Shown here: positions 8,091-18,166 of the stretch, in pieces
Layout: the number at the start of each line of letters is the position of its first letter
Numbering within the stretch: the stretch's first letter is position 1
Assembly (NCBI GenBank): GCA_964565775.1
Contig: CAZMGB010000022.1
Location: 1 to 54,456, forward strand
Source: CAZMGB01 sp964565775
GTDB lineage: Bacteria > Chloroflexota > Dehalococcoidia > DSTF01 > JALHUB01
Length of the DNA stretch: 54,456 bases
Direction of reading: 5' to 3'
Position numbers and translations under genes: made by a program
The notes under the pieces: generated by a model
What the model was told of the DNA's origin: nothing
Database searches by the model: none
What the model saw: the letters and a program-made list of their open reading frames with translations, nothing else

Positions 8091-8228
8091 TTTGGCACAA
8101 AGCGCCTCAAGCCATATAGAGAAGGTCGAAAGACCCGAAAGTGACTACGGTCGGCGCTTAGTGGCGGGGCAACCCTCCACGCCGTACTGGCTCAGTAATT
8201 AGGGCTTCGGCCTTTCACTGTGGCCAAA
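8091..8228 (+). promoter_or_regulatory. Structured 5' leader RNA of rpsL
   Basis: Hand folding gives a compact multi-branch RNA that begins at the predicted transcript start. P1 pairs TTTGGCACA (8091-8099) with TGTGGCCAAA (8219-8228), one bulged G. P2 pairs AAGCGCC (8100-8106) with GGCGCTT (8153-8159) and encloses GGTC-GAAA-GACC (8124-8135) and GAC-TACG-GTC (8143-8152). P5 is GTGGCGGG-GCAA-CCCTCCAC (8161-8180), one mismatch. TACTG-GCT-CAGTA (8185-8197) follows, then AGGGC-TTCG-GCCTT (8201-8214). Four hairpins have GNRA or UNCG loops. AGCCA (8110-8114) could pair with TGGCT (8188-8192) as a pseudoknot. I recognise no known riboswitch or ribosomal leader class. Feedback control of the str genes is a guess. 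Confidence 0.65.
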
Positions 8229-8262
8229 AGAGGATCAGAAGGGGAAAAGCAGAGGACGGTCC

Positions 8263-8691
8263 ATGCCGACGATAAACCAGCTCGTTAGAGGCTCGCGCAG
8301 GAAGCTGGTCAAGAAGACCAAAGCGCCTGCCCTGCGCTTCAGCTACAACTCGCTGAAGAATCGCCTTCAGCGGGGCGAAGGCTCACCTCAGAAGCGGGGT
8401 GTCTGCACCCAGGTGCGCACCATGACCCCAAAGAAGCCGAATTCGGCCCTCCGCAAGATCGCCCGCGTCCGCCTCACCAACGGGATCGAGGTGACCGCGT
8501 ACATTCCCGGCGAGGGTCACAGCCTTCAGGAGCACTCCGTCGTCCTCATCCGCGGCGGCAGGGTCAAGGACCTGCCGGGCGTACGCTACCACATAGTGCG
8601 AGGCGCCCTCGATTCCCAGGGCGTGGCCGGCCGCAAGCGGGGACGCAGCAAGTACGGCAGCCGTAAGACTGCGGGCCCCACAGTGGCCTAG
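8263..8691 (+). CDS. rpsL: Ribosomal protein S12
   Basis: Decoding-centre protein of the 30S subunit, first gene of the superoperon. The motifs TPKKPNSALRK, AYIPGEGHSLQEHS and RGGRVKDLPGVRYH are intact. At 142 residues it is longer than E. coli S12 (124), mainly because residues ~25-40 (about RFSYNSLKNRLQRGEG) are inserted before PQKRGVC. The ATG start is preceded by AGAGGAC. It lies 35 bases after the structured leader. Confidence 0.97.
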   Translation: MPTINQLVRGSRRKLVKKTKAPALRFSYNSLKNRLQRGEGSPQKRGVCTQVRTMTPKKPNSALRKIARVRLTNGIEVTAYIPGEGHSLQEHSVVLIRGGRVKDLPGVRYHIVRGALDSQGVAGRKRGRSKYGSRKTAGPTVA

Positions 8692-8730
8692 CCAGCCCCA
8701 AGAGGACCCTTCGCGTGTAGAGAGTCGGAC

Positions 8731-9201
8731 ATGCCGAGACGAGCAAGAGTCACTAAACGGGAGATTTCGCCCGACGCCAAGTACCACAGCAAGTCTGTGG
8801 CGATGTTCACTAACAGGATCATGGTGCGCGGGAAGAAGAGCCTGGCGGAGCGCATCATGTATCGGGCGCTCGACATCATCGAGCAGGAGACGCGGCGCAG
8901 CCCGCTGGATACCTTCGAGCAGGCCCTGCGCAATGTGACGCCGGTCGTCGAGGTGAAGCCGCGTCGGGTCGGCGGCGCCACCTACCAGGTGCCGGTGGAC
9001 ATCCGCGCCGAACGACGCGTCTCCCTGGCCACGCGCTGGCTTCTCCAGTCGGCGCGGGCCCGCAAGGGTCGCTCCATCGCCGAGAGGCTTGCGGCGGAGA
9101 TCATGGACGCCGCCAGCGGTCAGGGCGTAACGGTTAAGCGCAAGGAGGATACCCACCGTATGGCCGAGGCGAACCGCGCCTTCGTTCACTACAGGTGGTA
9201 G
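8731..9201 (+). CDS. rpsG: Ribosomal protein S7
   Basis: 30S head protein of 156 residues, the usual length, which nucleates assembly of the 16S 3' domain. It opens MPRRARVTKREISPDAKYHS, and the family motif NVTPVVEVKPRRVGGATYQVP is followed by RAERRVSLATRWL. In E. coli, S7 represses its operon at the rpsL-rpsG junction. Here that junction is only 39 bases long, so control may instead act through the leader upstream of rpsL (inference). Only weak AGAG pairing precedes the ATG. Confidence 0.97.
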   Translation: MPRRARVTKREISPDAKYHSKSVAMFTNRIMVRGKKSLAERIMYRALDIIEQETRRSPLDTFEQALRNVTPVVEVKPRRVGGATYQVPVDIRAERRVSLATRWLLQSARARKGRSIAERLAAEIMDAASGQGVTVKRKEDTHRMAEANRAFVHYRW

Positions 9202-9297
9202 ACGCCTTCGCGGCCGCCGGCGACGGGGCTCTCCGGCGGTCGTTCTCGTTCGGGCCGTCCGCCCGCGATTTGGAGTGGGGTGCCGGGAACAGTCAAG

Positions 9298-11385
<2,088 letters not shown>

Positions 11386-11411
11386 TTCTGAAGACGGAAA
11401 GCTAGACGTAT

Positions 11412-11720
11412 ATGCCGAAGCGAAAGATCCGCATAAGGCTCAAGGCCTACGATCATCGCATCCTCGACCAGTCCGCTGAGCAGATAGTGGAGACGGCGGA
11501 GCGGACGGGCGCGGCTGTCGCCGGACCCATACCGCTCCCTACCGAGATCAAGAAGTTCTGCGTTATCCGCTCGCCGATGATCGACAAGGACTCGCGCGAG
11601 CAGTTTGAGATCCGTACTCACAAGCGCCTCATCGACATCCTGGAGCCGTCGTCCAAGACCGTTGACAACCTGATGCGGCTCCAGTTGCCGGCCGGCGTCG
11701 ACATCGAGATCAAGCTGTAG
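11412..11720 (+). CDS. rpsJ: Ribosomal protein S10
   Basis: 30S head protein of 102 residues and also the NusE antitermination factor. The sequence KRKIRIRLKAYDHRILDQSA and the motif RSPMIDKDSREQFEIRTHKR are typical. It starts 26 bp after fusA, joining the str and S10 blocks into one transcription unit, because tuf is missing. Five bases separate it from rplC. Confidence 0.97.
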   Translation: MPKRKIRIRLKAYDHRILDQSAEQIVETAERTGAAVAGPIPLPTEIKKFCVIRSPMIDKDSREQFEIRTHKRLIDILEPSSKTVDNLMRLQLPAGVDIEIKL

Positions 11721-11725
11721 GCAAG

Positions 11726-12514
11726 ATGGAAGGCGTTCTCGGCAGGAAACTGGGGATGACCCAGGTCTTCGACCGCAGCGGCGAGGCCCACGCCGCCACG
11801 ATCATCGAGGCGGGTCCGTGCCTGGTCACCCAGGTGAAGACGCCGGAGAGGGACGGCTATCACGCGATCCAGATCGGATTCGGGGTAGCCAAGCGTCTCA
11901 ATTCGCCCATGAAGGGCCACCTGAAGAAGCTAGGCCAGTTCCGCTATCTGCGCGAGTTCCGCGTCGGCGACGCTTCCCGCTACCAGGTGGGGCAGAAGCT
12001 GGGCGTGGAGCTCTTTCAGCCGGGCGACCGTGTCGACATCACTGGCATCTCCAAAGGGCGCGGTTTCGCAGGTGGGATCAAGCGATATGGTTTTCACGGC
12101 GGGCCCAAGACCCACGGCCAATCGGACCGCCACAGGGCGCCAGGGTCGATCGGCGCCGGCACCGACCCGGGGCGCGTCTTCAAGGGCAAGCAGATGGCGG
12201 GTCATATGGGCAACGTACGCGTATCGGTGGGAAATGTGAAGGTGCTGGAAAGCAACCCGGCCCGGGGCATCCTCATCGTCCAGGGAGCGGTGCCGGGGGC
12301 GCGCAACGGCCTGTTGCGAATTCGCCGGAAGAAGGGCGCGGCTCCGGAACGGGAAGCCCGAGAGGCGGAAGCTGCCGAGGAGTCTCAGGCCGAAGAAGTG
12401 CAGGCCGAGGCGCGATCCGAGAAGCCGGAGGTGGAAGAGGCGGCGGCGGACGTCAAAGCTGAGGACACCAGCGCCGAAGAGAGCGCTGCCGGTCCAGAAG
12501 AAGAGACGGAGTGA
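11726..12514 (+). CDS. rplC: Ribosomal protein L3 with acidic tail
   Basis: Early-assembly 50S protein. The core (~1-208) has GVLGRKLGMTQVFD, the KGRGFAGGIKRYGFHGG loop and the SIGAGTDPGRVFKGKQMAGHMG segment. The usual length is about 205-215 residues. Here about 50 further residues, rich in Glu and Ala and starting near KKGAAPEREA, extend the protein to 262. Similar tails occur on L4, S3, S17 and L13 in this operon. Confidence 0.96.
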   Translation: MEGVLGRKLGMTQVFDRSGEAHAATIIEAGPCLVTQVKTPERDGYHAIQIGFGVAKRLNSPMKGHLKKLGQFRYLREFRVGDASRYQVGQKLGVELFQPGDRVDITGISKGRGFAGGIKRYGFHGGPKTHGQSDRHRAPGSIGAGTDPGRVFKGKQMAGHMGNVRVSVGNVKVLESNPARGILIVQGAVPGARNGLLRIRRKKGAAPEREAREAEAAEESQAEEVQAEARSEKPEVEEAAADVKAEDTSAEESAAGPEEETE

Positions 12515-12524
12515 GGCGACAGCC

Positions 12525-13469
12525 GTGGAGCTAGCGGTAAAGAACGTCGCAGGCGAGACTGTCAAGAAGCTCAACGTCGATGACCAGGTCTTCGGCCTGA
12601 AGCCTCATCGCGCCGTCGTCCACCAGACCATGCTGGCCCAACTCGCGAACCGGCGGGCCGGGTCGGCCCACACCAAGACGCGAAGCGAGGTGAAGGGCAG
12701 CACCGCCAAGCTGCGCCGGCAGAAGGGTTCGGGTCGTGCGCGCATGGGCAGCATGAGCTCACCCCACCTGCGCGGCGGGGGCGTCGCCTTCGGGCCGAGG
12801 CACCGGAGCTTCGCTCAGCGCCTGCCCAACCGCATGCGGCGGCTGGCTTTGCGCTCGCTGCTTTCGGCGAAGGCGGCCGAGGGCAGCATCAGCGTCCTGG
12901 ATGGCCTGAAGGTGGAGACGCCGCGCACCAAGGAGATAATAAGCGTCCTCCGGAACCTGGGCCTCGAACGCTCCACGCTTATCGTAACGGCCGAACCCGA
13001 CCGCACGGTGCTGGTGAGCTCCCGCAACTTGCCGGCGACCAAGGTTCTGCCGGCGGCCTATTTGAACGTCCTTGACCTGCTCGCCTGTCGCAACCTGCTC
13101 ATGACCGTCGATGCCGTTCGCAAGGTCGAGGAGCTGTGGGGCGGTGACAGGGCCGGGGCCAGGCGGCGGAAAGGTCGGGGCGTCGAGCCGACGCCAGCGC
13201 CGGCCGGCGCGGTACCTGAGGCGAAAAAGTCGACCAAGGTCGCCGTCGAGGCTGTCGGAAAGCCCGTGACAGCCGAGGCCGCTCCCAAGCCCAGGAGGCG
13301 CTCCCGGGCCGCCAGCGAGCGAGCGGCGAAGCCGGAAGAACCCGCTCCGGCGACCGCCCGCCGCGGTCGGCAGCCGTCGGCCAAAGCGACAAGGACGGTG
13401 AACGCTCGAGCAAAGAAGGCTCCCGAGACGCAGGAGGCCGCTCCGGCCGAGGAAGCGGCGAAGGAGTAA
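12525..13469 (+). CDS. rplD: Ribosomal protein L4 with long basic/Ala-Pro tail
   Basis: 50S protein that binds 23S domain I and lines the exit tunnel. The core is about 205 residues, with the extended loop QKGSGRARMGSMSSPHLRGG. A C-terminal tail of about 105 residues rich in Ala, Pro, Lys, Arg and Glu raises the total to 314. The tail has no recognisable domain. The GTG start at 12525 gives MELAVKNVAGETV. One base separates the stop codon from the start of rplW. Confidence 0.96.
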   Translation: MELAVKNVAGETVKKLNVDDQVFGLKPHRAVVHQTMLAQLANRRAGSAHTKTRSEVKGSTAKLRRQKGSGRARMGSMSSPHLRGGGVAFGPRHRSFAQRLPNRMRRLALRSLLSAKAAEGSISVLDGLKVETPRTKEIISVLRNLGLERSTLIVTAEPDRTVLVSSRNLPATKVLPAAYLNVLDLLACRNLLMTVDAVRKVEELWGGDRAGARRRKGRGVEPTPAPAGAVPEAKKSTKVAVEAVGKPVTAEAAPKPRRRSRAASERAAKPEEPAPATARRGRQPSAKATRTVNARAKKAPETQEAAPAEEAAKE

Positions 13470-13470
13470 G

Positions 13471-13773
13471 ATGCCGAAGGAGCTCCACCCCTACATCGTT
13501 ATCGTGCGGCCGCTCGTAACGGAGAAGAGCACGCTGCTGTCGGGCTTGAACAAGTACGCCTTCGAGGTGGCGCCGACGGCCAACAAGCCGCAGATCAAGG
13601 AGGCAGTGGAGCTGGCCTTCGGCGTGAAGGTGACGGCGGTGAATACGAGCCACGTGCGCGGCAAGCGGCGGCGCTTCCGTCGCTCCGGACAGGGCGTTGT
13701 GACCCGCTCCTGGAAGAAGGCCGTTGTCACCCTGGCTGAGGGCGACACGATCGAGCTGTTCGAGGGCATATAG
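13471..13773 (+). CDS. rplW: Ribosomal protein L23
   Basis: 50S tunnel-exit protein of 100 residues that forms part of the docking site for trigger factor and SRP. The motifs VRPLVTEKSTLL near the N-terminus and YAFEVAPTANKPQIKEAVE are typical. It has the standard length and no tail, unlike its neighbour L4. It lies between rplD and rplB as in most S10 operons, and its ATG overlaps no upstream gene. Confidence 0.97.
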   Translation: MPKELHPYIVIVRPLVTEKSTLLSGLNKYAFEVAPTANKPQIKEAVELAFGVKVTAVNTSHVRGKRRRFRRSGQGVVTRSWKKAVVTLAEGDTIELFEGI

Positions 13774-13785
13774 AGGGCAGGTAGG

Positions 13786-14616
13786 TTGGCGGTTAAGCAG
13801 CACAAGCCGACGTCGCCGGGACGTAGAGGGATGACCGGCTTCACCTTCGATGAGATCACGAAGAAGAAGCCGGAGAAGTCCCTGCTCGTGACCAGGCACG
13901 GCAATGCTGGCCGAGGCAACCAGGGCCGCATTACGGTGCGCCACCGGGGCGGCGGGTCCAAGCGCCAGATCCGAACCATCGATTTCAAGCGGGACAAGGT
14001 CGCCGTGCCCGGCAAGGTCGCCAGCATCGAATATGACCCCAATCGCACGGCCAATATCGCTCTCATCCATTATCGCGACGGCGAGAAGCGCTACATTCTG
14101 GCGCCGGTGGGGCTCCGGGTGGGCGACCAGGTGGAGGCGGGGCCTGACGCCGAGATCCGCCCCGGCAACGCCCTGCCCCTCAGGAACATCCCCACGGGCA
14201 CCATGATCCACAATATCGAGCTGAAGGCGGGACGGGGCGGCCAGATCGTGCGCAGCGCCGGCACGGCGGCTCAGCTCATGGCGAAAGACGAAGACTACAG
14301 CCAGGTGCGTCTTCCCTCGGGCGAAGTGCGCCGCGTCATGTCGGGCTGCGTCGCCACCGTGGGCCAGGTGGGGAACGTAGAGAACAGCATCATCAAGCTG
14401 GGCAAGGCGGGACGGTCCCGCTGGCGGGGGCGGAGGCCCCAGGTGCGCGGCGCGGCGATGAACCCGCGCGACCACCCGCACGGCGGCGGCGAGGGTAAGG
14501 CGCCCATCGGTATGCCCGGGCCCAAGACGCCCTGGGGCAAGCCTGCCCTGGGCTACCGGACGAGGCGCCGCGAGGACACCGATAAGTACATCGTGCGCAG
14601 GCGCAGGCGGAAGTAG
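13786..14616 (+). CDS. rplB: Ribosomal protein L2
   Basis: Core 50S protein near the peptidyl-transferase centre, 276 residues and standard in length. It has GRNNQGRIT-like GRGNQGRITVRHRGGG near residue 45, and the conserved C-terminal region AMNPRDHPHGGGEGKAPIG with the histidine implicated in activity. The start is TTG at 13786, supported by AGGGCAGG upstream and by the family N-terminus AVKQHKPTSPGRR. Confidence 0.97.
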   Translation: MAVKQHKPTSPGRRGMTGFTFDEITKKKPEKSLLVTRHGNAGRGNQGRITVRHRGGGSKRQIRTIDFKRDKVAVPGKVASIEYDPNRTANIALIHYRDGEKRYILAPVGLRVGDQVEAGPDAEIRPGNALPLRNIPTGTMIHNIELKAGRGGQIVRSAGTAAQLMAKDEDYSQVRLPSGEVRRVMSGCVATVGQVGNVENSIIKLGKAGRSRWRGRRPQVRGAAMNPRDHPHGGGEGKAPIGMPGPKTPWGKPALGYRTRRREDTDKYIVRRRRRK

Positions 14617-14623
14617 GTACTCT

Positions 14624-14914
14624 ATGTCTCGCTCGACGAAGAAGGGGCCTTTCGTGGACGCCAAGCTGATGAAGAGGGTGGACATGGTCCAGCGCTCCGG
14701 CCAGAGGACTGTCATCCGCACCTGGTCGAGGGCGTCGACGATCATGCCCCAGATGGTGGGGCTCACCATCGGCGTCCACGACGGCCGCAGGCACGTGCCG
14801 ATCTTCATCACGGAGAACATGGTGGGCCACAAGCTGGGCGAGTTCGCCCTCACGCGTCACTTTCGCGGCCACGGAGGCCGGTCGGAGCGCGTGACCCAGA
14901 TTCGCAGAAGGTAG
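14624..14914 (+). CDS. rpsS: Ribosomal protein S19
   Basis: 30S head protein of 96 residues that contacts S13 near the A site. SRSTKKGPFVDAKLMKRV and the motif VHDGRRHVPIFITENMVGHKLGEF are diagnostic. It lies 7 bp after rplB and 7 bp before rplV, so the three are likely translated together from one message. Length and termini are standard and no tail is present. Confidence 0.97.
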   Translation: MSRSTKKGPFVDAKLMKRVDMVQRSGQRTVIRTWSRASTIMPQMVGLTIGVHDGRRHVPIFITENMVGHKLGEFALTRHFRGHGGRSERVTQIRRR

Positions 14915-14921
14915 GCATTTC

Positions 14922-15260
14922 GTGGAAGTGAGCGCAAGCGCCAGGCATATCGGCGTATCGCCCCGTAAGGTGCGACTGGTGCTGGAGCATCTGCCGGGCA
15001 AGCGCGTGGAGGACGCCCTCACGCTGCTGAAGTACATGCCCATGCCGAGCGCTCGCGTGGTATCGAAAGTCGTGAAATCGGCGGCGGCCAACGCCGAGAA
15101 CAACTACCAGATGGCGACGGACGAGCTGCGCATCAAGGCGGCCTTCGCCGGAGATGCCCGCCGCCTCAAGCGATTCAAGGCGCGATCGCGCGGCCGGGTC
15201 AGCCGGATGCAGCACCGGGGTTGCCACATCACGGTCGTCGTGGAGGAAGAGGAGGCGTAG
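14922..15260 (+). CDS. rplV: Ribosomal protein L22
   Basis: 50S protein whose beta hairpin lines the exit tunnel, 112 residues. It shows HIGVSPRKVRLV, AAANAENNY and the hairpin region ending RGRVSRMQHRGCHITVVVEE. It starts at GTG 14922. It stops one base before the TTG start of rpsC. Confidence 0.96.
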   Translation: MEVSASARHIGVSPRKVRLVLEHLPGKRVEDALTLLKYMPMPSARVVSKVVKSAAANAENNYQMATDELRIKAAFAGDARRLKRFKARSRGRVSRMQHRGCHITVVVEEEEA

Positions 15261-15261
15261 C

Positions 15262-16239
15262 TTGGGCCATAAGGTACATCCCATAGGCTTCCGCATCGGC
15301 GTCATCTACGACTGGCAGAGCAAGTGGTACGCCGACAAGCACTACACAGGGCTCCTGCACGAGGACCTGAAGATCAGGCGCCTCATTATGACCAGCCTCT
15401 GGGATGCCGGCATCTCCAAGGTTGAGATCGACCGCAACGCTAATCAGGCGGTGGTGACCGTGCACACGGCGAAGCCGGGCATCGTCATCGGCCGCGGCGG
15501 CCAGAAGGTCGATGAGCTAAGGGCGAACCTCGAGAAGGCGACGGGCCGCAGGGTGCGGGTGAACATCTCGGAGATACGGCAGCCGGAGCTCGATGCTTAC
15601 CTGGTGGCTCGGTCCGTGGCCGAGCAGCTTCAGCGCCGCGTCGCCTTTCGCCGCGCCATGAAGCAGGCGGTGTCCCGCACCATGCAGCGCGGCGCCAAGG
15701 GCATCAAGATCATCGTCGGCGGCCGCCTGGGCGGCACCGAGATGTCGCGCCGGGAGACGGAGAAGGACGGCCGCGTGCCTCTGCACACGTTGCGCGCCGA
15801 CATCGACTACGGCCTCGCCGAGGCCCACACCACGTTCGGCCGCATCGGCGTCAAAGTGTGGATCTACAAGGGCGACATTCTACCGGAGCCTAAGGTTGCT
15901 CCGGCGCCGGCGGAGGAGGCCGTGGCGGTGGCGCCCACGACGGAGGCCGCGGAGGCCGTGGAGGCCGTGGAGGCCCCGCCCGTAACGGCCGCCCCGCCGG
16001 AACCGGCTGAGGCGGCGCCCGCGGTGGCTGAGGCGGCACCCGCGGCTGAAGAGGCGGCGCCGGCGGCGGCCGAGGCCAAGGAGGCGCCTCCAGCGACTGT
16101 GGTGACTGTTCCTGAGAGCGCTGAGGCGGCGCCCGCTGAAGAGACTGTCGTGTCCGACAAGGCGGCGACGCCCACCGCCTCCGATAAGAAGCCGGCAAAG
16201 AAGCCGAGAGCGAAGGCGAAAGAGAAGCCGGAGGACTAG
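15262..16239 (+). CDS. rpsC: Ribosomal protein S3 with Ala/Pro/Glu tail
   Basis: 30S mRNA-entry protein. The N-terminus GHKVHPIGFRIGV fixes the start at TTG 15262, right after rplV; the open frame continues further upstream without meaning. The KH motif GIVIGRGGQKVDELR and the segment IIVGGRLGGTEMSRRE are intact. The core ends near residue 213 at YKGDILPE. A tail of about 110 residues rich in Ala, Pro and Glu, with a lysine-rich end, brings it to 325 residues, against a usual 210-240. Confidence 0.96.
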   Translation: MGHKVHPIGFRIGVIYDWQSKWYADKHYTGLLHEDLKIRRLIMTSLWDAGISKVEIDRNANQAVVTVHTAKPGIVIGRGGQKVDELRANLEKATGRRVRVNISEIRQPELDAYLVARSVAEQLQRRVAFRRAMKQAVSRTMQRGAKGIKIIVGGRLGGTEMSRRETEKDGRVPLHTLRADIDYGLAEAHTTFGRIGVKVWIYKGDILPEPKVAPAPAEEAVAVAPTTEAAEAVEAVEAPPVTAAPPEPAEAAPAVAEAAPAAEEAAPAAAEAKEAPPATVVTVPESAEAAPAEETVVSDKAATPTASDKKPAKKPRAKAKEKPED

Positions 16240-16245
16240 AGGCCA

Positions 16246-16665
16246 ATGCTTCAGCCAAGAAGGGTGAAGTATCGCAAGGCGTTCCGGGGGCGCCGGCGGG
16301 GTCAGGCCAACGCCGGCAACCAGGTAACCTTCGGCGAGTTTGGACTCCAGGCAGTGGGCCACGCCTGGGTCAACAGTCGCCAGATAGAGGCGGCGCGGAG
16401 GGCCATAACTCACCACTTGCGCCGAGGCGGGAAGGTGTGGATCCGCATCTTCCCCGACAAGCCCGTCAGCGCCAAGCCCGCCGAGACCCGTATGGGCAGC
16501 GGTAAGGGCGCCGTAGACCACTGGATTGCGGTGGTGAGGCCCGGCCGCATGCTCTTCGAGGTCGCCGGCGTGCGCGACGACACGGCCCGTGAGGCGATGC
16601 GACTCGCCTCCCACAAGCTGCCCCTGGCTACGCGTTTCGTGGCGAGGGAGCACGAGGGGATATAG
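16246..16665 (+). CDS. rplP: Ribosomal protein L16
   Basis: 50S protein at the tRNA A-site side, 139 residues. MLQPRRVKYRKAFRGRRRG, the motif GSGKGAVDHWIAVVRPGRMLFEV and the end HKLPLATRFVARE are typical. It is the usual length with no added tail, between S3 and L29 as expected for an S10 operon. Confidence 0.97.
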   Translation: MLQPRRVKYRKAFRGRRRGQANAGNQVTFGEFGLQAVGHAWVNSRQIEAARRAITHHLRRGGKVWIRIFPDKPVSAKPAETRMGSGKGAVDHWIAVVRPGRMLFEVAGVRDDTAREAMRLASHKLPLATRFVAREHEGI

Positions 16666-16671
16666 GGTCCG

Positions 16672-16905
16672 GTGACGAGGAAACGCAAGAGGGCCGACGA
16701 GCTGCGCCTCATGTCCGACGAGGTCCTGGCGAAGACGCTGGAGGAGACCTACCGCCAGCTCTTCACGCTGCGCCTTCAGCTAAGCACGCGCCAACTCAGC
16801 AACGTGTCCGAAGTGCGGAAGGTGCGCCGGAAGATCGCCCGTATCAAGACGATCGAGCAGGAGCGGCTGCTGGCTGAGGCGCTGGCCGCGCAGGGGGGAG
16901 AGTAG
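16672..16905 (+). CDS. rpmC: Ribosomal protein L29
   Basis: Small helical 50S protein of 77 residues at the tunnel exit next to L23. It has the typical ADELRLMSDEVLAKTLEE helix, LRLQLSTRQLSNVSEVRKVRR and IARIKTIEQER. Start is GTG at 16672, six bases after rplP. Slightly longer than average because of a short Ala-rich end. Confidence 0.95.
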   Translation: MTRKRKRADELRLMSDEVLAKTLEETYRQLFTLRLQLSTRQLSNVSEVRKVRRKIARIKTIEQERLLAEALAAQGGE

Positions 16906-16912
16906 GCAAGAC

Positions 16913-17464
16913 ATGTTCGGACGCCAGAAGACCAGGGTCGGTGTGGTCGTCGGCGACAAGATGAGTAAGACTGTCATTGTCGCCATCGAGACCTTCCGGC
17001 GGCATCCCATCTATAAGAAGAACCTGCGCCGCACCAAACGCTACAAGGTCCACGACGAGCACAACGCCAGCGGCCTGGGAGACCTGGTGCGCATCGTGGA
17101 GACGAGGCCTCTCTCTCGGGAGAAGCGCTGGCGCGTGGCCGAAGTGCTCGTCAAGGGCGAGGTCGCCGAGGTGGCGCCGAAGGAGATCGACGCCGAGCTC
17201 ATCGGCCAGGTGCGCAAGGTGCGAGAGGTCGAGGAGGTCGCGCCCGCGGCCGCGGTGGCCGAACCGGAGGCGGAGGCCCCCGAGGAGGCCCCCGAGGAAG
17301 CGCCAGCGGAAGTGCAGGCGGAGACCCCGGAGGAGACCGCGGTGGAAGCGGAAGCCGCGGCCGAGGCCGGTGTCGAAGGGGAGGGGGAGCCGGCGGCTGA
17401 AGCCGAGGAGAAGCCCAAGGGACGGTCGCGCCGCAAGAAGGCAGAGGAGCCCGACGAGGAGTGA
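16913..17464 (+). CDS. rpsQ: Ribosomal protein S17 with acidic tail
   Basis: 30S primary-binding protein. The core (~1-85) has GVVVGDKMSKTVIVAIE, an OB-fold, and the segment HDEHNASGLGDLVRIVETRPLS split across residues ~47-68. About 95 more residues follow, dominated by Glu, Ala and Pro and ending in a basic patch GRSRRKKAEE, giving 183 residues against a usual 80-100. Its stop overlaps the GTG start of rplN (GTGA), so the tail is translated right up to the coupled next gene. Confidence 0.95.
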   Translation: MFGRQKTRVGVVVGDKMSKTVIVAIETFRRHPIYKKNLRRTKRYKVHDEHNASGLGDLVRIVETRPLSREKRWRVAEVLVKGEVAEVAPKEIDAELIGQVRKVREVEEVAPAAAVAEPEAEAPEEAPEEAPAEVQAETPEETAVEAEAAAEAGVEGEGEPAAEAEEKPKGRSRRKKAEEPDEE

Positions 17465-17829
17465 TCCAGAAGTTCTCCCGCGTGAAAGTGGCCGACAACT
17501 CCGGGGCCCGCCAGATCATGTGCATCCAGGTGCTGGGTGGCTCCCGCCGTCGCTATGCCCGCGTGGGCGACGTCTTCGTCGCGTCGGTGAAGCAGGCCCA
17601 GCCGGCCTCCGCCGTCAAGAAGGGCGACGTGGTGCGGGCGGTGGTGGTGCGGACGGCCAAGCCCTACGGCCGCAAGGACGGCTCCTATATTCGTTTCGAC
17701 GAGAACGCCGCCGTGCTGCTCTCGGACCGGTTGAACCCGCGCGGGACGCGGATCTTCGGGCCGGTCGCGCGGGAGCTCCGCGAGCGCAACTTCATGAAGA
17801 TCGTTTCCCTGGCGCCGGAGGTGGTGTAG
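17461..17829 (+). CDS. rplN: Ribosomal protein L14
   Basis: 50S intersubunit-bridge protein of 122 residues, the canonical length. KVADNSGARQIMCIQVLGG and the motif RGTRIFGPVARELRE are typical. Start GTG 17461 overlaps the rpsQ stop by four bases, implying translational coupling across the end of the S17 tail. Confidence 0.97.
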   Translation: MIQKFSRVKVADNSGARQIMCIQVLGGSRRRYARVGDVFVASVKQAQPASAVKKGDVVRAVVVRTAKPYGRKDGSYIRFDENAAVLLSDRLNPRGTRIFGPVARELRERNFMKIVSLAPEVV

Positions 17830-17832
17830 GAA

Positions 17833-18147
17833 ATGCGGAGGATCAAGCGCGACGACATGGTTCTGGTCATCGCGGGCAAGGACCGCGGCAAGCAAGGTCA
17901 GGTGCGGCAGGTGCTGCAGGAAGAGGGCCGCGTCGTGGTACAGGGCGTCAACATGATCAAGCGGCACATGCGCCCCCGGGCGATGGGTACCCAGGCCGGG
18001 ATCATTGAGAAGGAGGCGCCCCTGCACATCTCCAACGTCAGGCTTATCTGCCGGAACTGCGGCAAGGCGTCGCGCGTGCGCTTTCGGGTCCGACAGGACG
18101 GCGTCAAGGTGCGGGTCTGTCGCGGCTGCGGCGAGGACATCGACTAG
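17833..18147 (+). CDS. rplX: Ribosomal protein L24, zinc form
   Basis: 50S assembly initiator of 104 residues. The KOW motif (MVLVIAGKDRGKQGQVRQV) is near the N-terminus, followed by the GVNMIKRHMRP segment. The C-terminal half has a zinc ribbon with paired CRNC and CRGC, giving four cysteines. E. coli L24 lacks these, but several Gram-positive and related lineages have them. Confidence 0.96.
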   Translation: MRRIKRDDMVLVIAGKDRGKQGQVRQVLQEEGRVVVQGVNMIKRHMRPRAMGTQAGIIEKEAPLHISNVRLICRNCGKASRVRFRVRQDGVKVRVCRGCGEDID

Positions 18148-18166
18148 CCGGGAGCGGGGGATAACG

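Noticed and set aside
8091..8228. Assignment of the rpsL leader to a known riboswitch (c-di-GMP, SAM, cobalamin, T-box and others)
   Set aside because: None of the conserved core sequences I know for these classes fits, although GNRA and UNCG loops are present.
13099..14853. Minus-strand open frame of 584 codons
   Set aside because: Antisense to rplD, rplW, rplB and rpsS.
15154..15261. 36-codon N-terminal extension of rpsC
   Set aside because: It overlaps rplV out of frame and the family N-terminus starts at TTG 15262.
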